The position numbers were made by a program, and so were the translations under genes. A stretch of 14,590 nucleotides of DNA from SIG480 sp045586595 (GTDB lineage: Bacteria; Bacillota; Clostridia; Oscillospirales; JAAYXM01). Numbering within the stretch: position 1 is the first letter of the stretch; the number at the start of each line of letters is the position of its first letter. Under the pieces are notes generated by a model. It saw only the letters and a list, made by a program, of their open reading frames with translations. It ran no database searches and was not told the origin of the DNA. Of this stretch, positions 6,126-14,388 are shown piece after piece. Location: NCBI GenBank assembly GCA_045586595.1, contig JAZNAQ010000034.1:1-14590 (forward strand). Reading direction: 5' to 3'.

Positions 6126-7514
6126 ATGAAGCTGACAAACGTAAAAGAATTGTTTTCTTCACCCGAGGGCTTTGCAGATAAGCAAGTTACAGTAGGTGGT
6201 TGGGTCCGCACGGTGCGCGACTCAAAAGTGTTTGGCTTTATTGAGCTTAACGACGGTTCTTTTTTCAAAAGTGTTCAGATAGTTATTGATGATAAGCTTG
6301 AAAACTTTTCAGAGCTTGTTCATCTTAACGTTGGCAGTGCGATAGTAGTTACAGGTAAGCTTATTCTTACTCCTGAGGCGAAGCAACCGTTTGAAATCAA
6401 GGCTGATTCGGTTAGGGTTGAGGGTGAGTCTGCTCCTGACTATCCGCTTCAGAAAAAGCGTCATTCACTTGAGTTTTTAAGGACAATAACATACCTCCGC
6501 CCGAGAACAAATACGTTTTCTGCGGTCTTCCGTGTAAGAAGTGAGGCGGCATATGCTATTCATAAGTTCTTTAATGAACGTGGGTTTGTATATGCACACA
6601 CTCCGATTATTACAGGGAGTGACTGTGAGGGTGCCGGCGAGATGTTTAAAATAAGCACTCTCGATATGGAAAACCCGCCGAGAAGCGAAGACGGCAAGGT
6701 TGATTATTCAAAGGATTTCTTCGGCAGAGAAGCAAGCCTTACGGTGTCTGGGCAGCTTGAGGCCGAGACATTTGCCCTTGCTTTTGGTAAAACCTATACA
6801 TTCGGCCCGACCTTCCGCGCTGAGAACTCAAACACAGCTCGCCATGCGGCTGAGTTCTGGATGATTGAGCCTGAAATTGCGTTTGCAGACTTAAATGACG
6901 ATATGGAGCTTGCTGAGGCAATGGTCAAGTTTGTAATCCGTCATGTGCTCGATAACTGTAAAGAGGAAATGACGTTCTTCAACCAGTTTGTAGATAAGGG
7001 CCTTATTGAGCGTCTTGAACACGTTGTAAATTCTGATTTCGGTGTGATGGAGTATGCCGAGGGTATAAAGATTCTTGAACAGCATAAGGACAAGTTTGAA
7101 TATCCCGTATTCTTTGGCTGTGATTTACAGACAGAGCATGAACGATTCCTCACAGAAGAAATAATGAAAAAGCCCATGTTCCTTATAAACTATCCGAAGG
7201 AAATAAAGGCATTCTATATGCGCCAGAATGATGATGGCAAAACTGTTGCGGCTATGGATCTTTTTGTTCCCGGTATCGGCGAGCTTATAGGCGGAAGCCA
7301 GCGTGAAGAACGCTATGACGTTCTTCTTGCTAAAATGGAAGAGATGGGTCTTAACTCTGAGGATTATGATTGGTATCTTAACCTCAGGCGTTACGGTGGT
7401 GTTTCCCATGCGGGATACGGCCTTGGTTTTGAGCGTCTTATCATGTATTTGACAGGTGTAAGCAATATACGAGACGTTCTGCCGTTCCCGAGATGCACGG
7501 GAAAGCTTTTGTAA
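6126..7514 (+). CDS. asnS: Asparagine--tRNA ligase
   Basis: A cytoplasmic class II aminoacyl-tRNA synthetase that charges tRNA-Asn with asparagine using ATP. The 462-residue length is normal for bacterial AsnRS. An N-terminal OB-fold anticodon-binding domain (about residues 18-100, with VTVGGWVRTVRDSK) precedes the catalytic domain. Motif 2 (FGPTFRAENSNTARHAAEFW, 226-245), the GGSQREER segment (389-396) and motif 3 (GLGFERLIMYLTG, 432-444) are intact. The GGSQREER segment, and a motif 2 typical of AsnRS, distinguish it from AspRS. GGAG at 6112-6115, 10 nt upstream, supports the ATG at 6126. It is first in a probable operon with the aminotransferase (22 bp downstream) and purB. Its presence implies direct Asn-tRNA charging rather than sole reliance on the amidotransferase route. 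Confidence 0.96.
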   Translation: MKLTNVKELFSSPEGFADKQVTVGGWVRTVRDSKVFGFIELNDGSFFKSVQIVIDDKLENFSELVHLNVGSAIVVTGKLILTPEAKQPFEIKADSVRVEGESAPDYPLQKKRHSLEFLRTITYLRPRTNTFSAVFRVRSEAAYAIHKFFNERGFVYAHTPIITGSDCEGAGEMFKISTLDMENPPRSEDGKVDYSKDFFGREASLTVSGQLEAETFALAFGKTYTFGPTFRAENSNTARHAAEFWMIEPEIAFADLNDDMELAEAMVKFVIRHVLDNCKEEMTFFNQFVDKGLIERLEHVVNSDFGVMEYAEGIKILEQHKDKFEYPVFFGCDLQTEHERFLTEEIMKKPMFLINYPKEIKAFYMRQNDDGKTVAAMDLFVPGIGELIGGSQREERYDVLLAKMEEMGLNSEDYDWYLNLRRYGGVSHAGYGLGFERLIMYLTGVSNIRDVLPFPRCTGKLL

Positions 7515-7536
7515 TCTGAAACAGGAGAATTTATTT

Positions 7537-8817
7537 ATGGAAAAAATATCTTACAGAAGCCTTAGCAAAGATCAGGCTCAATCGCGCAAGGCAGAGCTTG
7601 AGGCAAAGTATAAAAGTTATGTTTCACAAGGGCTTAAGCTTGATATGTCAAGAGGAAAGCCTGCACCGAACCAGCTTGATATATGCGAGGGCTTACTAAG
7701 TGTTATATCAACCAATGGTGATGTTGCGGGTGTATCGCCCGATGTCCGCAACTACGGCGGCATCGACGGCATTCCTGAGATGAAAGTGCTTTTTGCAGAA
7801 ATGCTTGGTGTGTCAACTGCTGAAATTGTTGTCGGCGGAAACGCAAGCCTGACGCTGATGTTTGACATGGTATCAAGGTCTGTAACTCACGGTGTTATGG
7901 GAAGCACTCCTTGGTGCAAGCTTGATGAGGTAAAATTCCTTTGTCCTGTTCCGGGATACGACAGACACTTCGGCATATGCGAGTGTTTCGGAATAAAAAT
8001 GATTCCGATTGCTATGTCCAATGACGGACCGGACATGAACGAGGTCAGAAAATATGTTGAAAATGACCCGTCTGTAAAGGGTATCTGGTGTGTGCCGAAA
8101 TACTCTAATCCGAGCGGTATAACATATTCTGATGATGTTGTACGCGCGTTTGCCGCGCTTAATCCGGCAGCACCTGATTTCAGAATTTTCTGGGATAACG
8201 CATATTGTGTGCATGACCTTTACGACGAAGGCGATGAGCTTTTAAATATAATGGATGAGTGCAAGAAGAACGGCAAAGGTGATATGGTATATATCTTTGC
8301 TTCCACTTCGAAAATCTCTTTCCCGGGTGCCGGTGTTGCGGTCATGGCAATGAGCGAGGCAAATATCAAGTTTGCTAAGAACATTTTTACTTATCAGATG
8401 ATAGGCCCCGATAAGATAAACCAGCTACGTCACGTTAAGTATTTTAAAAACCTTGATGGTATAAAGGCTCATATGAAAAAGCATGCGGCACTTATTGCAC
8501 CCAAGTTTGAGATGGTTCTTGATACCCTTGACACAGAGCTTTCAGGGCTTGGTATAGCAGAGTGGACATCGCCTAAAGGCGGATATTTTATAAGCCTTGA
8601 CGTTATGAGCGGTACGGCAAAACGTGTTCATAAGCTCATGTCCGAGGCAGGAGTTGTTATGACAGGTTGCGGCGCAACATTCCCGTATGGCAATGACCCG
8701 GACGATAAAAATCTCAGAATTGCACCAACATACCCGTCGGTTGATGAACTGAAAATTGCATCTGAGCTTCTGTGTCTCTGTACAAAACTTGCTGCACTTG
8801 AGAAGATTTTGGGATAA
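7537..8817 (+). CDS. PLP-dependent class I aminotransferase, probable aspartate aminotransferase (Aminotran_MocR / type Ic)
   Basis: A 426-residue fold-type I PLP enzyme. The Schiff-base lysine is K259 in FASTSKISFPGAG. N191 in YSNPSG, D220 and Y223 in FWDNAY are the expected cofactor contacts, and R394 in NLRIAPTYPS is the expected carboxylate-binding arginine. The N-terminal LKLDMSRGKPAP (33-44) and the overall length match the Aminotran_MocR (PF12897) group, which includes the subgroup Ic aspartate aminotransferases of actinobacteria and many Clostridia. There is no DNA-binding domain, so it is not a MocR-type regulator despite the Pfam name. GGAG upstream supports the ATG at 7537. It sits between asnS and purB, two genes whose products use asparagine or an aspartate-derived intermediate, which fits aspartate/oxaloacetate interconversion. 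Substrate specificity is inferred. Confidence 0.88.
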   Translation: MEKISYRSLSKDQAQSRKAELEAKYKSYVSQGLKLDMSRGKPAPNQLDICEGLLSVISTNGDVAGVSPDVRNYGGIDGIPEMKVLFAEMLGVSTAEIVVGGNASLTLMFDMVSRSVTHGVMGSTPWCKLDEVKFLCPVPGYDRHFGICECFGIKMIPIAMSNDGPDMNEVRKYVENDPSVKGIWCVPKYSNPSGITYSDDVVRAFAALNPAAPDFRIFWDNAYCVHDLYDEGDELLNIMDECKKNGKGDMVYIFASTSKISFPGAGVAVMAMSEANIKFAKNIFTYQMIGPDKINQLRHVKYFKNLDGIKAHMKKHAALIAPKFEMVLDTLDTELSGLGIAEWTSPKGGYFISLDVMSGTAKRVHKLMSEAGVVMTGCGATFPYGNDPDDKNLRIAPTYPSVDELKIASELLCLCTKLAALEKILG

Positions 8818-8832
8818 AGGAAGAGAATTGCA

Positions 8833-10263
8833 ATGAGAAATATTTACGAATCACCGCTCTCCGGAAGGTATGCAAGCCGCGAAATGCTCGAGCTGTTTTC
8901 TCCTGACATGAAATTTAAAACCTGGAGAAAACTCTGGATAGCTCTCGCACGCGCTGAAATGAAGCTCGGTCTTCCCGTTACTCAGGAACAGGTTGAAGAG
9001 CTTGAACGCTTTAAGGATGATATAAATTACGACGTTGCAGAGCAGCGCGAAAAAGAAGTACGGCACGATGTTATGTCACACGTTTATGCATACGGTATGC
9101 AGTGCCCTAAGGCGAAGGGGATTATTCACCTCGGAGCTACAAGCTGTTATGTAGGGGATAATACAGACCTCATCATTATGCGTGATGCACTTAAGCTCAT
9201 CAGACAGCGCCTAGTAAACGTAGTTTCTGCACTTTCAAAGTTTGCTGATGAGTATAAGGATATGCCGACACTCGGTTTTACTCATTATCAACCTGCACAG
9301 CTTACTACGGTAGGCAAGCGTGCAACCCTTTGGATTAACGAGCTGTTGTATGATTTGTCTGAGCTTGAGTTTCGAATAGATGCAATGCGCCTTCTCGGCT
9401 CGAAGGGAACAACAGGAACACAGGCGAGCTTCATGGAATTGTTTGACGGCGATGAAGAGAAGATAAAAAAAATGGAGCAGCTTATCGCCGAAGAACTTGG
9501 CTTTGACGGGGTGGTTCCGGTTTCCGGCCAGACATACTCGAGAAAGATCGATTCAATGGCGCTTGCAACACTTTCAGGCATAGCGCAGAGTGCCTGCAAG
9601 TTCGCCACAGACTTAAGGCTTCTTGCAAACCTCAAGGAGATGGAAGAGCCGTTTGAGAAAAAGCAGATAGGCTCTTCTGCAATGCCTTATAAGCGCAACC
9701 CCATGCGTTCAGAGCGTATATGTGCGCTTGCAAAGTTTGTTATAAGCACGGCTCAGAACCCGGCACTCACGGCGGCTACTCAATGGTTTGAGAGAACTCT
9801 TGATGATTCCGCGAACAGGCGACTTGCGGTTTCTGAGGCATTCCTTGCAACGGATGCAATTCTCTCTATTTACTTAAATATAGCTTCGGGGCTTGTTGTT
9901 TATCCGAAGGTTATCAGACGCCATGTCATGGAAGAACTTCCGTTTATGGCATCAGAGAACATAATGATGGACGCTGTTAAGCGCGGGGGAGACCGCCAGG
10001 AGCTTCATGAGCTTATAAGGACTCACTCTATTGCCGCAGGTAAGCGCGTCAAAGAGGACGGAGAAGCAAACGACCTCATTGACAGAATCGCAAACGATCC
10101 GGCGTTTGGTATGACAAAGGAAGAAATTGAAGGTAATCTTGACCCGAAAAATTATACGGGCAGGAGCGCGTCTCAGGTAACGGAATTTTTAAACGACTAT
10201 GTCAAGCCTGCAATAGCGCCTTACAGCTCGGATATAGAAACAGAAGCAGAGCTTACAGTATAA
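8833..10263 (+). CDS. purB: Adenylosuccinate lyase
   Basis: An enzyme of the fumarase/aspartase superfamily that removes fumarate from SAICAR and from adenylosuccinate in purine synthesis. The 476 residues include the superfamily signature GSSAMPYKRNPMRSERI (280-296), carrying the flexible-loop catalytic serine. They also include HLGATSCYVGDN (99-110) and FTHYQPAQLTTVGKR (149-163) with the conserved histidine. All expected catalytic blocks are present and the length is normal. The start at 8833 is 15 bp past the aminotransferase stop, with AGGAAG between them, so the two are co-transcribed. No terminator was recognised after it; the next gene has its own promoter. Confidence 0.96.
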   Translation: MRNIYESPLSGRYASREMLELFSPDMKFKTWRKLWIALARAEMKLGLPVTQEQVEELERFKDDINYDVAEQREKEVRHDVMSHVYAYGMQCPKAKGIIHLGATSCYVGDNTDLIIMRDALKLIRQRLVNVVSALSKFADEYKDMPTLGFTHYQPAQLTTVGKRATLWINELLYDLSELEFRIDAMRLLGSKGTTGTQASFMELFDGDEEKIKKMEQLIAEELGFDGVVPVSGQTYSRKIDSMALATLSGIAQSACKFATDLRLLANLKEMEEPFEKKQIGSSAMPYKRNPMRSERICALAKFVISTAQNPALTAATQWFERTLDDSANRRLAVSEAFLATDAILSIYLNIASGLVVYPKVIRRHVMEELPFMASENIMMDAVKRGGDRQELHELIRTHSIAAGKRVKEDGEANDLIDRIANDPAFGMTKEEIEGNLDPKNYTGRSASQVTEFLNDYVKPAIAPYSSDIETEAELTV

Positions 10264-10281
10264 GTTATAACTAAATTCTTA

Positions 10282-10310
10282 TTGACTTGCAGTTTGCAAA
10301 AATATATAAT
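10282..10310 (+). promoter_or_regulatory. Sigma-A promoter of secDF
   Basis: TTGACT (10282-10287) and a perfect TATAAT (10305-10310) are exactly 17 bp apart. This is the best promoter in the window and makes secDF independent of the purB operon. The leader is about 65 nt. Confidence 0.85.
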
Positions 10311-10320
10311 ATTTTATTAG

Positions 10321-10360
10321 TTGCGTAAAATGTAAAAATTTGCTTTGGTGTTTTGCGCAA
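10321..10360 (+). other. Leader stem-loop just before the secD ribosome binding site
   Basis: TTGCGTAAAA (10321-10330) can pair with TTTTGCGCAA (10351-10360) over 10 bp with one G-U pair and a 20-nt loop. The right arm also belongs to a 12-nt palindrome, TTTTGCGCAAAA (10351-10362). The stem ends 6 nt before AGGAGG (10367-10372). No T-run follows, so it is not a terminator. Confidence 0.4.
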
Positions 10361-10380
10361 AAACTGAGGAGGTTTTACAA

Positions 10381-11679
10381 ATGAAAAAAGGCATACTTTG
10401 GTTTGTCGCGGCTGTTGTGGTAATTGCTCTTGTAATTGTCACTGCAATCAGCGGCCTTAACCTCGGTGTAGTCGAAGTTCCTAGTGCAACAGAGGGTATT
10501 CGTCTCGGTCTTGACCTTCAGGGTGGGGCTATGATTACTTTTGAGGCAATTACCGAAGATGGCTCAGCTCCGTCTGAAAACGATATGGAGGTTGCAAAGA
10601 CCGTTCTCCGTAAGCGTCTTGATGCGGCCAACTACACTGAAGGAACTGTTACTGCTCTCGGAGACAGAAGACTTTCGGTTGAAATTCCGTCTGTTACTGA
10701 CCCGGAAGAGGCAGTTGCTCTTCTTGGAAAAACAGCTGTTCTCGAGTTCCGCGATGCTGACGGTAATGTTATTGTCTCCGGTACGGATGTTAAGAAAGCA
10801 GAGTCTGTTTACAGCCCGGTAGCTGAAAATGGTATGAGCCAGCATCACGTTGTTCTCTCTCTTACAAGCGAGGGACGTGAGAAGTTTACACAGGCAACAA
10901 AAACAGCGGCTTCTAAAGCCGGTGATGGTAAGAACTATATCGACATCTACCTTGATGATGCACTTCAGAGCCGTCCGTTTGTTGATGCTTCATATGCATC
11001 TACAGGCATTGACTCGGAAGAAGTTATCATCACAATCGGTGGTGAAGATAGCTTCTCTGCTGCCGGTGGCGAGGGTTCAAAGACACTTGCAAACATTATA
11101 AATTCAGGTCGTCTCCCGTTTGAGCTTGAAGAAATTGAGCTTCGCTCAGTCGGCCCGACTCTCGGCGAAAAAGCTCTTGAGACAAGCCTTTTTGCAGGTC
11201 TTATCGGCCTTCTTCTTGTAATGGTATTTATGATAGTCATTTACCGTTTGCCGGGTATTGTTGCAAGCATCTCTCTTGCTTTCTATACGGCGCTTATGGT
11301 TGTTATCATGTCACTTCTCAAGGTCAACCTTTCTCTTCCTGGTATCGCGGGTATAATCCTTTCTATAGGTATGGCTGTTGATGCAAACGTCATTATCTAT
11401 GAGCGCATCAAGGAAGAACTCCGCGTAGGTAAGACACTTAAAGCTTCTATTGATGCAGGCTTTAAGCGTGCATTTACCGCAATTCTCGACTCTAACATAA
11501 CAACTCTTATCGCTGCTGTAGTTCTCTACTTCTTCGGTATGGGTACTATTGTAGGATTTGCGATTACACTCGGCCTTGGTGTTGTTATTTCAATGTTTAC
11601 CGTTCTTGTTGTTTCGCGCTTCTTGCTCTATCGCTTGGTTGATATGAACATAAAGTCGCTTAAGGCTTACGGCGCATAA
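10381..11679 (+). CDS. secD: Protein translocase subunit SecD
   Basis: The membrane subunit which, with SecF, uses the proton gradient to complete SecYEG-dependent export. The ATG at 10381 follows AGGAGG (10367-10372) by 8 nt and is preferred to an in-frame TTG at 10345. This gives 432 residues with six membrane segments: one near residues 5-24 and five between about 268 and 418. The conserved GLDLQGGAMITF (43-54) follows the first helix. A short extracellular P1 region (about 55-250) is typical of Gram-positive SecD, smaller than the E. coli domain. The TM4 motif GMAVDANVIIYERI (330-343) carries D334, the proton-path aspartate. secF starts 12 bp downstream. Efficient export is relevant to the large secreted protein encoded upstream. 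Confidence 0.95.
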   Translation: MKKGILWFVAAVVVIALVIVTAISGLNLGVVEVPSATEGIRLGLDLQGGAMITFEAITEDGSAPSENDMEVAKTVLRKRLDAANYTEGTVTALGDRRLSVEIPSVTDPEEAVALLGKTAVLEFRDADGNVIVSGTDVKKAESVYSPVAENGMSQHHVVLSLTSEGREKFTQATKTAASKAGDGKNYIDIYLDDALQSRPFVDASYASTGIDSEEVIITIGGEDSFSAAGGEGSKTLANIINSGRLPFELEEIELRSVGPTLGEKALETSLFAGLIGLLLVMVFMIVIYRLPGIVASISLAFYTALMVVIMSLLKVNLSLPGIAGIILSIGMAVDANVIIYERIKEELRVGKTLKASIDAGFKRAFTAILDSNITTLIAAVVLYFFGMGTIVGFAITLGLGVVISMFTVLVVSRFLLYRLVDMNIKSLKAYGA

Positions 11680-11691
11680 GGAGGAAGAAAG

Positions 11692-12639
11692 ATGTTTAGA
11701 AAATTAGAAAACAAATTAAACATTGTAAATAAGTTTAATATTTTTGCTGTTATTGGTGTTGTTTTTGCGCTTGTAGGTCTTGTTTCACTTATTCTTCTTC
11801 CGTTTGGCGTCAATCTCTTTAACCTTGATATTGACTTTGCCGGCGGAACAACAATGACATACAGTATGCATAAGCAGCTTGATAAAGCAGAGCTTGATAA
11901 CATAACAGCCATTGTTGAGGAAGCTACCGGTGTTGATGTTTCTTCTGCTCAGAAGTCCGGTGACGGTACAGAGGTTATAATAAAGACAAGTACTCTCGAA
12001 ACTGAGCAACGTGATGCAGCGTTTGTGGCTCTTAAAGAGGCATATGGTCTTCACGACGGCACAGAAAAGGTTGCAGAAGGTGAAACAGCTCATACAGACA
12101 TTCTCGCTGTAGATAATGTTGACCCAATAATGGGAAAGGACCTTCGAAATGCAGCTATAAAGTCGGCTTTCCTTGCAATTCTCTGCATGCTTATCTATAT
12201 TGCTATCCGCTTTGATATTCGCTCAGGGCTTGCGGCTATAGTAGCCCTTGCGCATGACGTTCTTGTTGTTATTAGTGCATATGTTATCTTCAGAATTCCG
12301 CTCAACCTTACGTTTATCGCGGTTGTTCTCACAATTCTCGGTTACTCGATTAACGCTACAATCGTTATCTTTGACAGAATCCGTGAGAACAAAAAGCTGA
12401 TGAAGAAAACAAGCTTTGGAGACATTGTAAACAAGAGTGTTTGGCAGAGCGCAACAAGAAGCGTAAACACAACAATAACAACATTGCTTTCAGTTGTTAT
12501 GATTGCTATTTTTGGTGTAACATCAATAAAGTATTTTGCTATTCCGCTTGTTGTTGGTATCGTTGCAGGTCTTTATTCCTCAGTATTTATATCCGGCGCG
12601 GTTTGGGCAAAACTCACAAAGTCTTCAAAGAAGGCATAA
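11692..12639 (+). CDS. secF: Protein translocase subunit SecF
   Basis: The partner of SecD in the Sec accessory complex; 315 residues with six membrane segments. AAGGAGG between secD and the ATG at 11692 shows co-translation. After TM1, the family element NLDIDFAGGTTM (44-55) is present. The C-terminal membrane part contains LGYSINATIVIFDRIREN (216-233) and the RSVNTTITT element (256-264) with conserved R256. Most SecF proteins have Asp in the N-D-T/S position of this motif. Here it is A222, while the downstream DRIREN (D228) is kept. This may be a lineage-typical variant rather than a defect. A stem-loop follows the gene. Confidence 0.94.
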   Translation: MFRKLENKLNIVNKFNIFAVIGVVFALVGLVSLILLPFGVNLFNLDIDFAGGTTMTYSMHKQLDKAELDNITAIVEEATGVDVSSAQKSGDGTEVIIKTSTLETEQRDAAFVALKEAYGLHDGTEKVAEGETAHTDILAVDNVDPIMGKDLRNAAIKSAFLAILCMLIYIAIRFDIRSGLAAIVALAHDVLVVISAYVIFRIPLNLTFIAVVLTILGYSINATIVIFDRIRENKKLMKKTSFGDIVNKSVWQSATRSVNTTITTLLSVVMIAIFGVTSIKYFAIPLVVGIVAGLYSSVFISGAVWAKLTKSSKKA

Positions 12640-12650
12640 AACCGTTTTTA

Positions 12651-12690
12651 AACAGACTTGCAGTTTTCTGCAAGTCTGTTGTTGTATTTA
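12651..12690 (+). terminator. Stem-loop terminator after secF
   Basis: A perfect 13-bp stem (12651-12663 with 12668-12680) has a TTTT loop, 11 bp past the secF stop. The following tract (GTTGTATTTA) is only partly T-rich, so termination may be incomplete. Confidence 0.7.
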
Positions 12691-12722
12691 CATTACAAAC
12701 ATATGACGTTTTGCGATTTTAC

Positions 12723-12752
12723 TTGAAATTTGAGGGTGTTTTGTGTTATTAT
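12723..12752 (+). promoter_or_regulatory. Promoter of nrdR
   Basis: TTGAAA (12723-12728) and TATTAT (12747-12752) are 18 bp apart, with an extended -10 TG at 12744-12745. No clear NrdR-box pair was recognised beside it, so autoregulation is not supported by sequence. Confidence 0.65.
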
Positions 12753-12812
12753 CAATATATACCTTAAGGAACGTGTTTCTTGAAGGCTATCATCCCTTTG
12801 GAGGTGTCAGAT

Positions 12813-13265
12813 ATGAAATGTCCGTTTTGCGGCTATTTAGAAAGTAAGGTGTTAGATTCTCGTCCTGCAGAGGGCGGTGGCTCTATTCGCCGCCGACGCG
12901 AGTGTCTTTCGTGCCAGAAACGTTTTACTACTTACGAAACAGTTGAGAGTATGCCGCTTTATGTTATAAAAAACGATGGTTCAAGGCAGCTTTTCGATAA
13001 GCAGAAGCTTCTTTCGGGTATGCTTCGTGCTTGTGTTAAGAGGCCTGTCCCTATCCATAAGCTTGAAGAGGTTGCTGACGAAATTGAGCAGACTTTGCAG
13101 AACACAATGGAAAAAGAGGTTTCGAGCAGTAAGATAGGCCAGATGATAATGAAGAGCCTTAAAGAGATAGACCAGGTTGCATACGTTCGGTTTGTTTCAG
13201 TATACCGCTCGTTTGAGGATATTGAGTCTTTTCTTGCAGAGCTTAACAGCCTTAAAAATAACTAA
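12813..13265 (+). CDS. nrdR: Transcriptional repressor NrdR
   Basis: A nucleotide-sensing repressor of ribonucleotide reductase genes. It is 150 residues long, the usual length. The N-terminal zinc ribbon has C3, C6, C31 and C34 (CPFCG ... CLSC) with the basic IRRRRECLSCQKRFTTYE stretch used in DNA binding. The ATP-cone domain (about 47-137) binds ATP/dATP and includes VIKNDGSRQLFDKQKL and the AYVRFVSVYRSF element near 123-134. The start at 12813 is set by GGAGG (12800-12804) 8 nt upstream and by the invariant MKCPFC beginning; an in-frame TTG at 12780 would add 11 unlikely residues. No nrd genes are in the window, so targets lie elsewhere. Confidence 0.96.
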   Translation: MKCPFCGYLESKVLDSRPAEGGGSIRRRRECLSCQKRFTTYETVESMPLYVIKNDGSRQLFDKQKLLSGMLRACVKRPVPIHKLEEVADEIEQTLQNTMEKEVSSSKIGQMIMKSLKEIDQVAYVRFVSVYRSFEDIESFLAELNSLKNN

Positions 13266-13297
13266 AAACAAGCCGTGTTTTACACGGCTTGTTTTTT
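13265..13297. terminator. Bidirectional terminator between nrdR and the DUF4363 gene
   Basis: A perfect 14-bp stem (13265-13278 with 13282-13295) has a TTT loop. It has an A-rich left flank and a T-rich right flank, so it works in both directions for two converging genes whose stop codons abut it. Confidence 0.9.
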
Positions 13298-13676
13298 ATA
13301 ATATATTAGCAAGTGTGAGGCTGTCTGATGACGACATTCTGTCGAGCTGGCCGAGAAGATGGTTTGCTTCGCTGATACATATATCAAGGCTTTTGAGCTT
13401 GATGGCTGCATCTATTTTTAGAATTGAGTCTTGAACCTCGCTCAAGTCCTGGTGCATAATGAATGTTTCAAGCTTTGGGTTTTTCTTGTCAAAAATGCCT
13501 TTTATTTCATTTATATATTTTGAAGCAGCGTTCCAATCTTTTTGCTCTGCGGCATCCATACAGACTATTACTGATTTTTTTATGTCTTCACAAAAGTTTG
13601 ATGTGAAGACGGTTGTGTATATACACATGATAATTACCACGGCGATGATAATTGCGGCAACAATGCTCTCTTTCAT
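13296..13676 (-). CDS. DUF4363 family membrane-anchored protein
   Basis: A 126-residue protein. Residues about 5-26 form an N-terminal membrane anchor, and the rest is a charged, helical, probably extracellular or periplasm-facing region containing KDWNAASKYINEIK. Size, topology and the partner gene match DUF4363, a family of unknown function commonly encoded beside DUF421 proteins in Clostridia. Its ATG overlaps the TGA of the upstream DUF421 gene (ATGA, 13673-13676), and AAGGAG lies within the end of that gene, so the two are translationally coupled. This argues for a joint function, possibly in the envelope; none has been established that I can name. Confidence 0.82.
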   Translation of the reverse strand: MKESIVAAIIIAVVIIMCIYTTVFTSNFCEDIKKSVIVCMDAAEQKDWNAASKYINEIKGIFDKKNPKLETFIMHQDLSEVQDSILKIDAAIKLKSLDICISEANHLLGQLDRMSSSDSLTLANIL

Positions 13677-14353
13677 TTGTCTTTCTCCTTAGGGATTATA
13701 AGTACGTTGTCTTTTTCATCTGCTTGCATTAAAAATACATCGCTGCAGGATGTTATTCCTTTTTTTGAAAGCTCTTTGAAAACCCAGTTTTTGTTTTTCC
13801 TAAGGCGCTCAGTTTCACTTTTTATATATACACCGTCTGAAATTATGGTGTGGGGTAAAAAAGTGTTGTCGTCAGAAATTCCAAGATCAGAGCGGGTTGC
13901 AGGCTCGTCTTTTGAATAGGGGAAGACGCTTAGCTCTCCGTTTGCTTCAAGTATTGCGTATTTTACTTGGCTGATGTCTATAAAACTTTTAAGGCGAAGC
14001 TCTTCGAGCAACTCGTCAAGTGTCAGCCTTATTCGCTCCATTTCTTTTTGGTTTATCTTACCGTTTTCAATCAGGATACTTGTTCTGCCAACTGCAATTT
14101 TTCGTATCCAACGGTTTTTGAGAAAGAGCGAGGATATGATTATTTCAAGAGCAAGGAGTGTGAGTATGGGCATAACACCGTATACCAGAGGTGTGCCGGT
14201 GCTCTGCATAGGTATTGTTGCAAGCTCTGAAACAAGTATTGTTATAACGAACTCAGCGGGGGAGAGCTCGCCTACCTGGCGTTTTCCCATTGCTCTGAGC
14301 GCTATTGTAATCAGCAGATAAAGAATAATTGTTCTGACAAATGAAATTGTCAT
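13673..14353 (-). CDS. DUF421 (YetF-like) membrane protein
   Basis: A 226-residue protein with three N-terminal membrane helices (about 5-22, 33-50 and 57-76) followed by a soluble alpha/beta region. The segment AMGKRQVGELSPAEFVITIL (21-40) is the hallmark of the YetF/DUF421 family. SQVKYAILEANGELSVFPYS (128-147) is the second conserved block of its C-terminal domain. GGAGG at about 14361-14365 (minus strand) supports the ATG at 14353. It is the first gene of a two-gene operon with DUF4363. Only weak promoter candidates (for example TTTAAA-17-TATTTT on the minus strand) are seen upstream. YetF-type proteins are membrane proteins of unclear function, often linked to envelope or spore processes; this is not testable here. 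Confidence 0.9.
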   Translation of the reverse strand: MTISFVRTIILYLLITIALRAMGKRQVGELSPAEFVITILVSELATIPMQSTGTPLVYGVMPILTLLALEIIISSLFLKNRWIRKIAVGRTSILIENGKINQKEMERIRLTLDELLEELRLKSFIDISQVKYAILEANGELSVFPYSKDEPATRSDLGISDDNTFLPHTIISDGVYIKSETERLRKNKNWVFKELSKKGITSCSDVFLMQADEKDNVLIIPKEKDK

Positions 14354-14388
14354 TTTTTATCCTCCGAATAAAAAAATAAAATAAGTAC

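Noticed and set aside
10345..10380. TTG start giving SecD 12 extra residues
   Set aside because: The ATG at 10381 has AGGAGG at the right distance and begins with the expected first membrane helix.
12441..12767. 108-codon plus-strand frame overlapping the end of secF
   Set aside because: It is out of frame with secF, rich in Cys, Tyr and Asn, crosses the secF terminator and nrdR promoter, and has no family resemblance.
12780..12812. TTG start for NrdR
   Set aside because: NrdR conservatively begins MKCPFC, and the good ribosome binding site lies inside the proposed extension.
13974..14321. 115-codon plus-strand frame opposite the DUF421 gene
   Set aside because: Antisense to a family-recognised gene, and Ser-rich as expected for an antisense frame.
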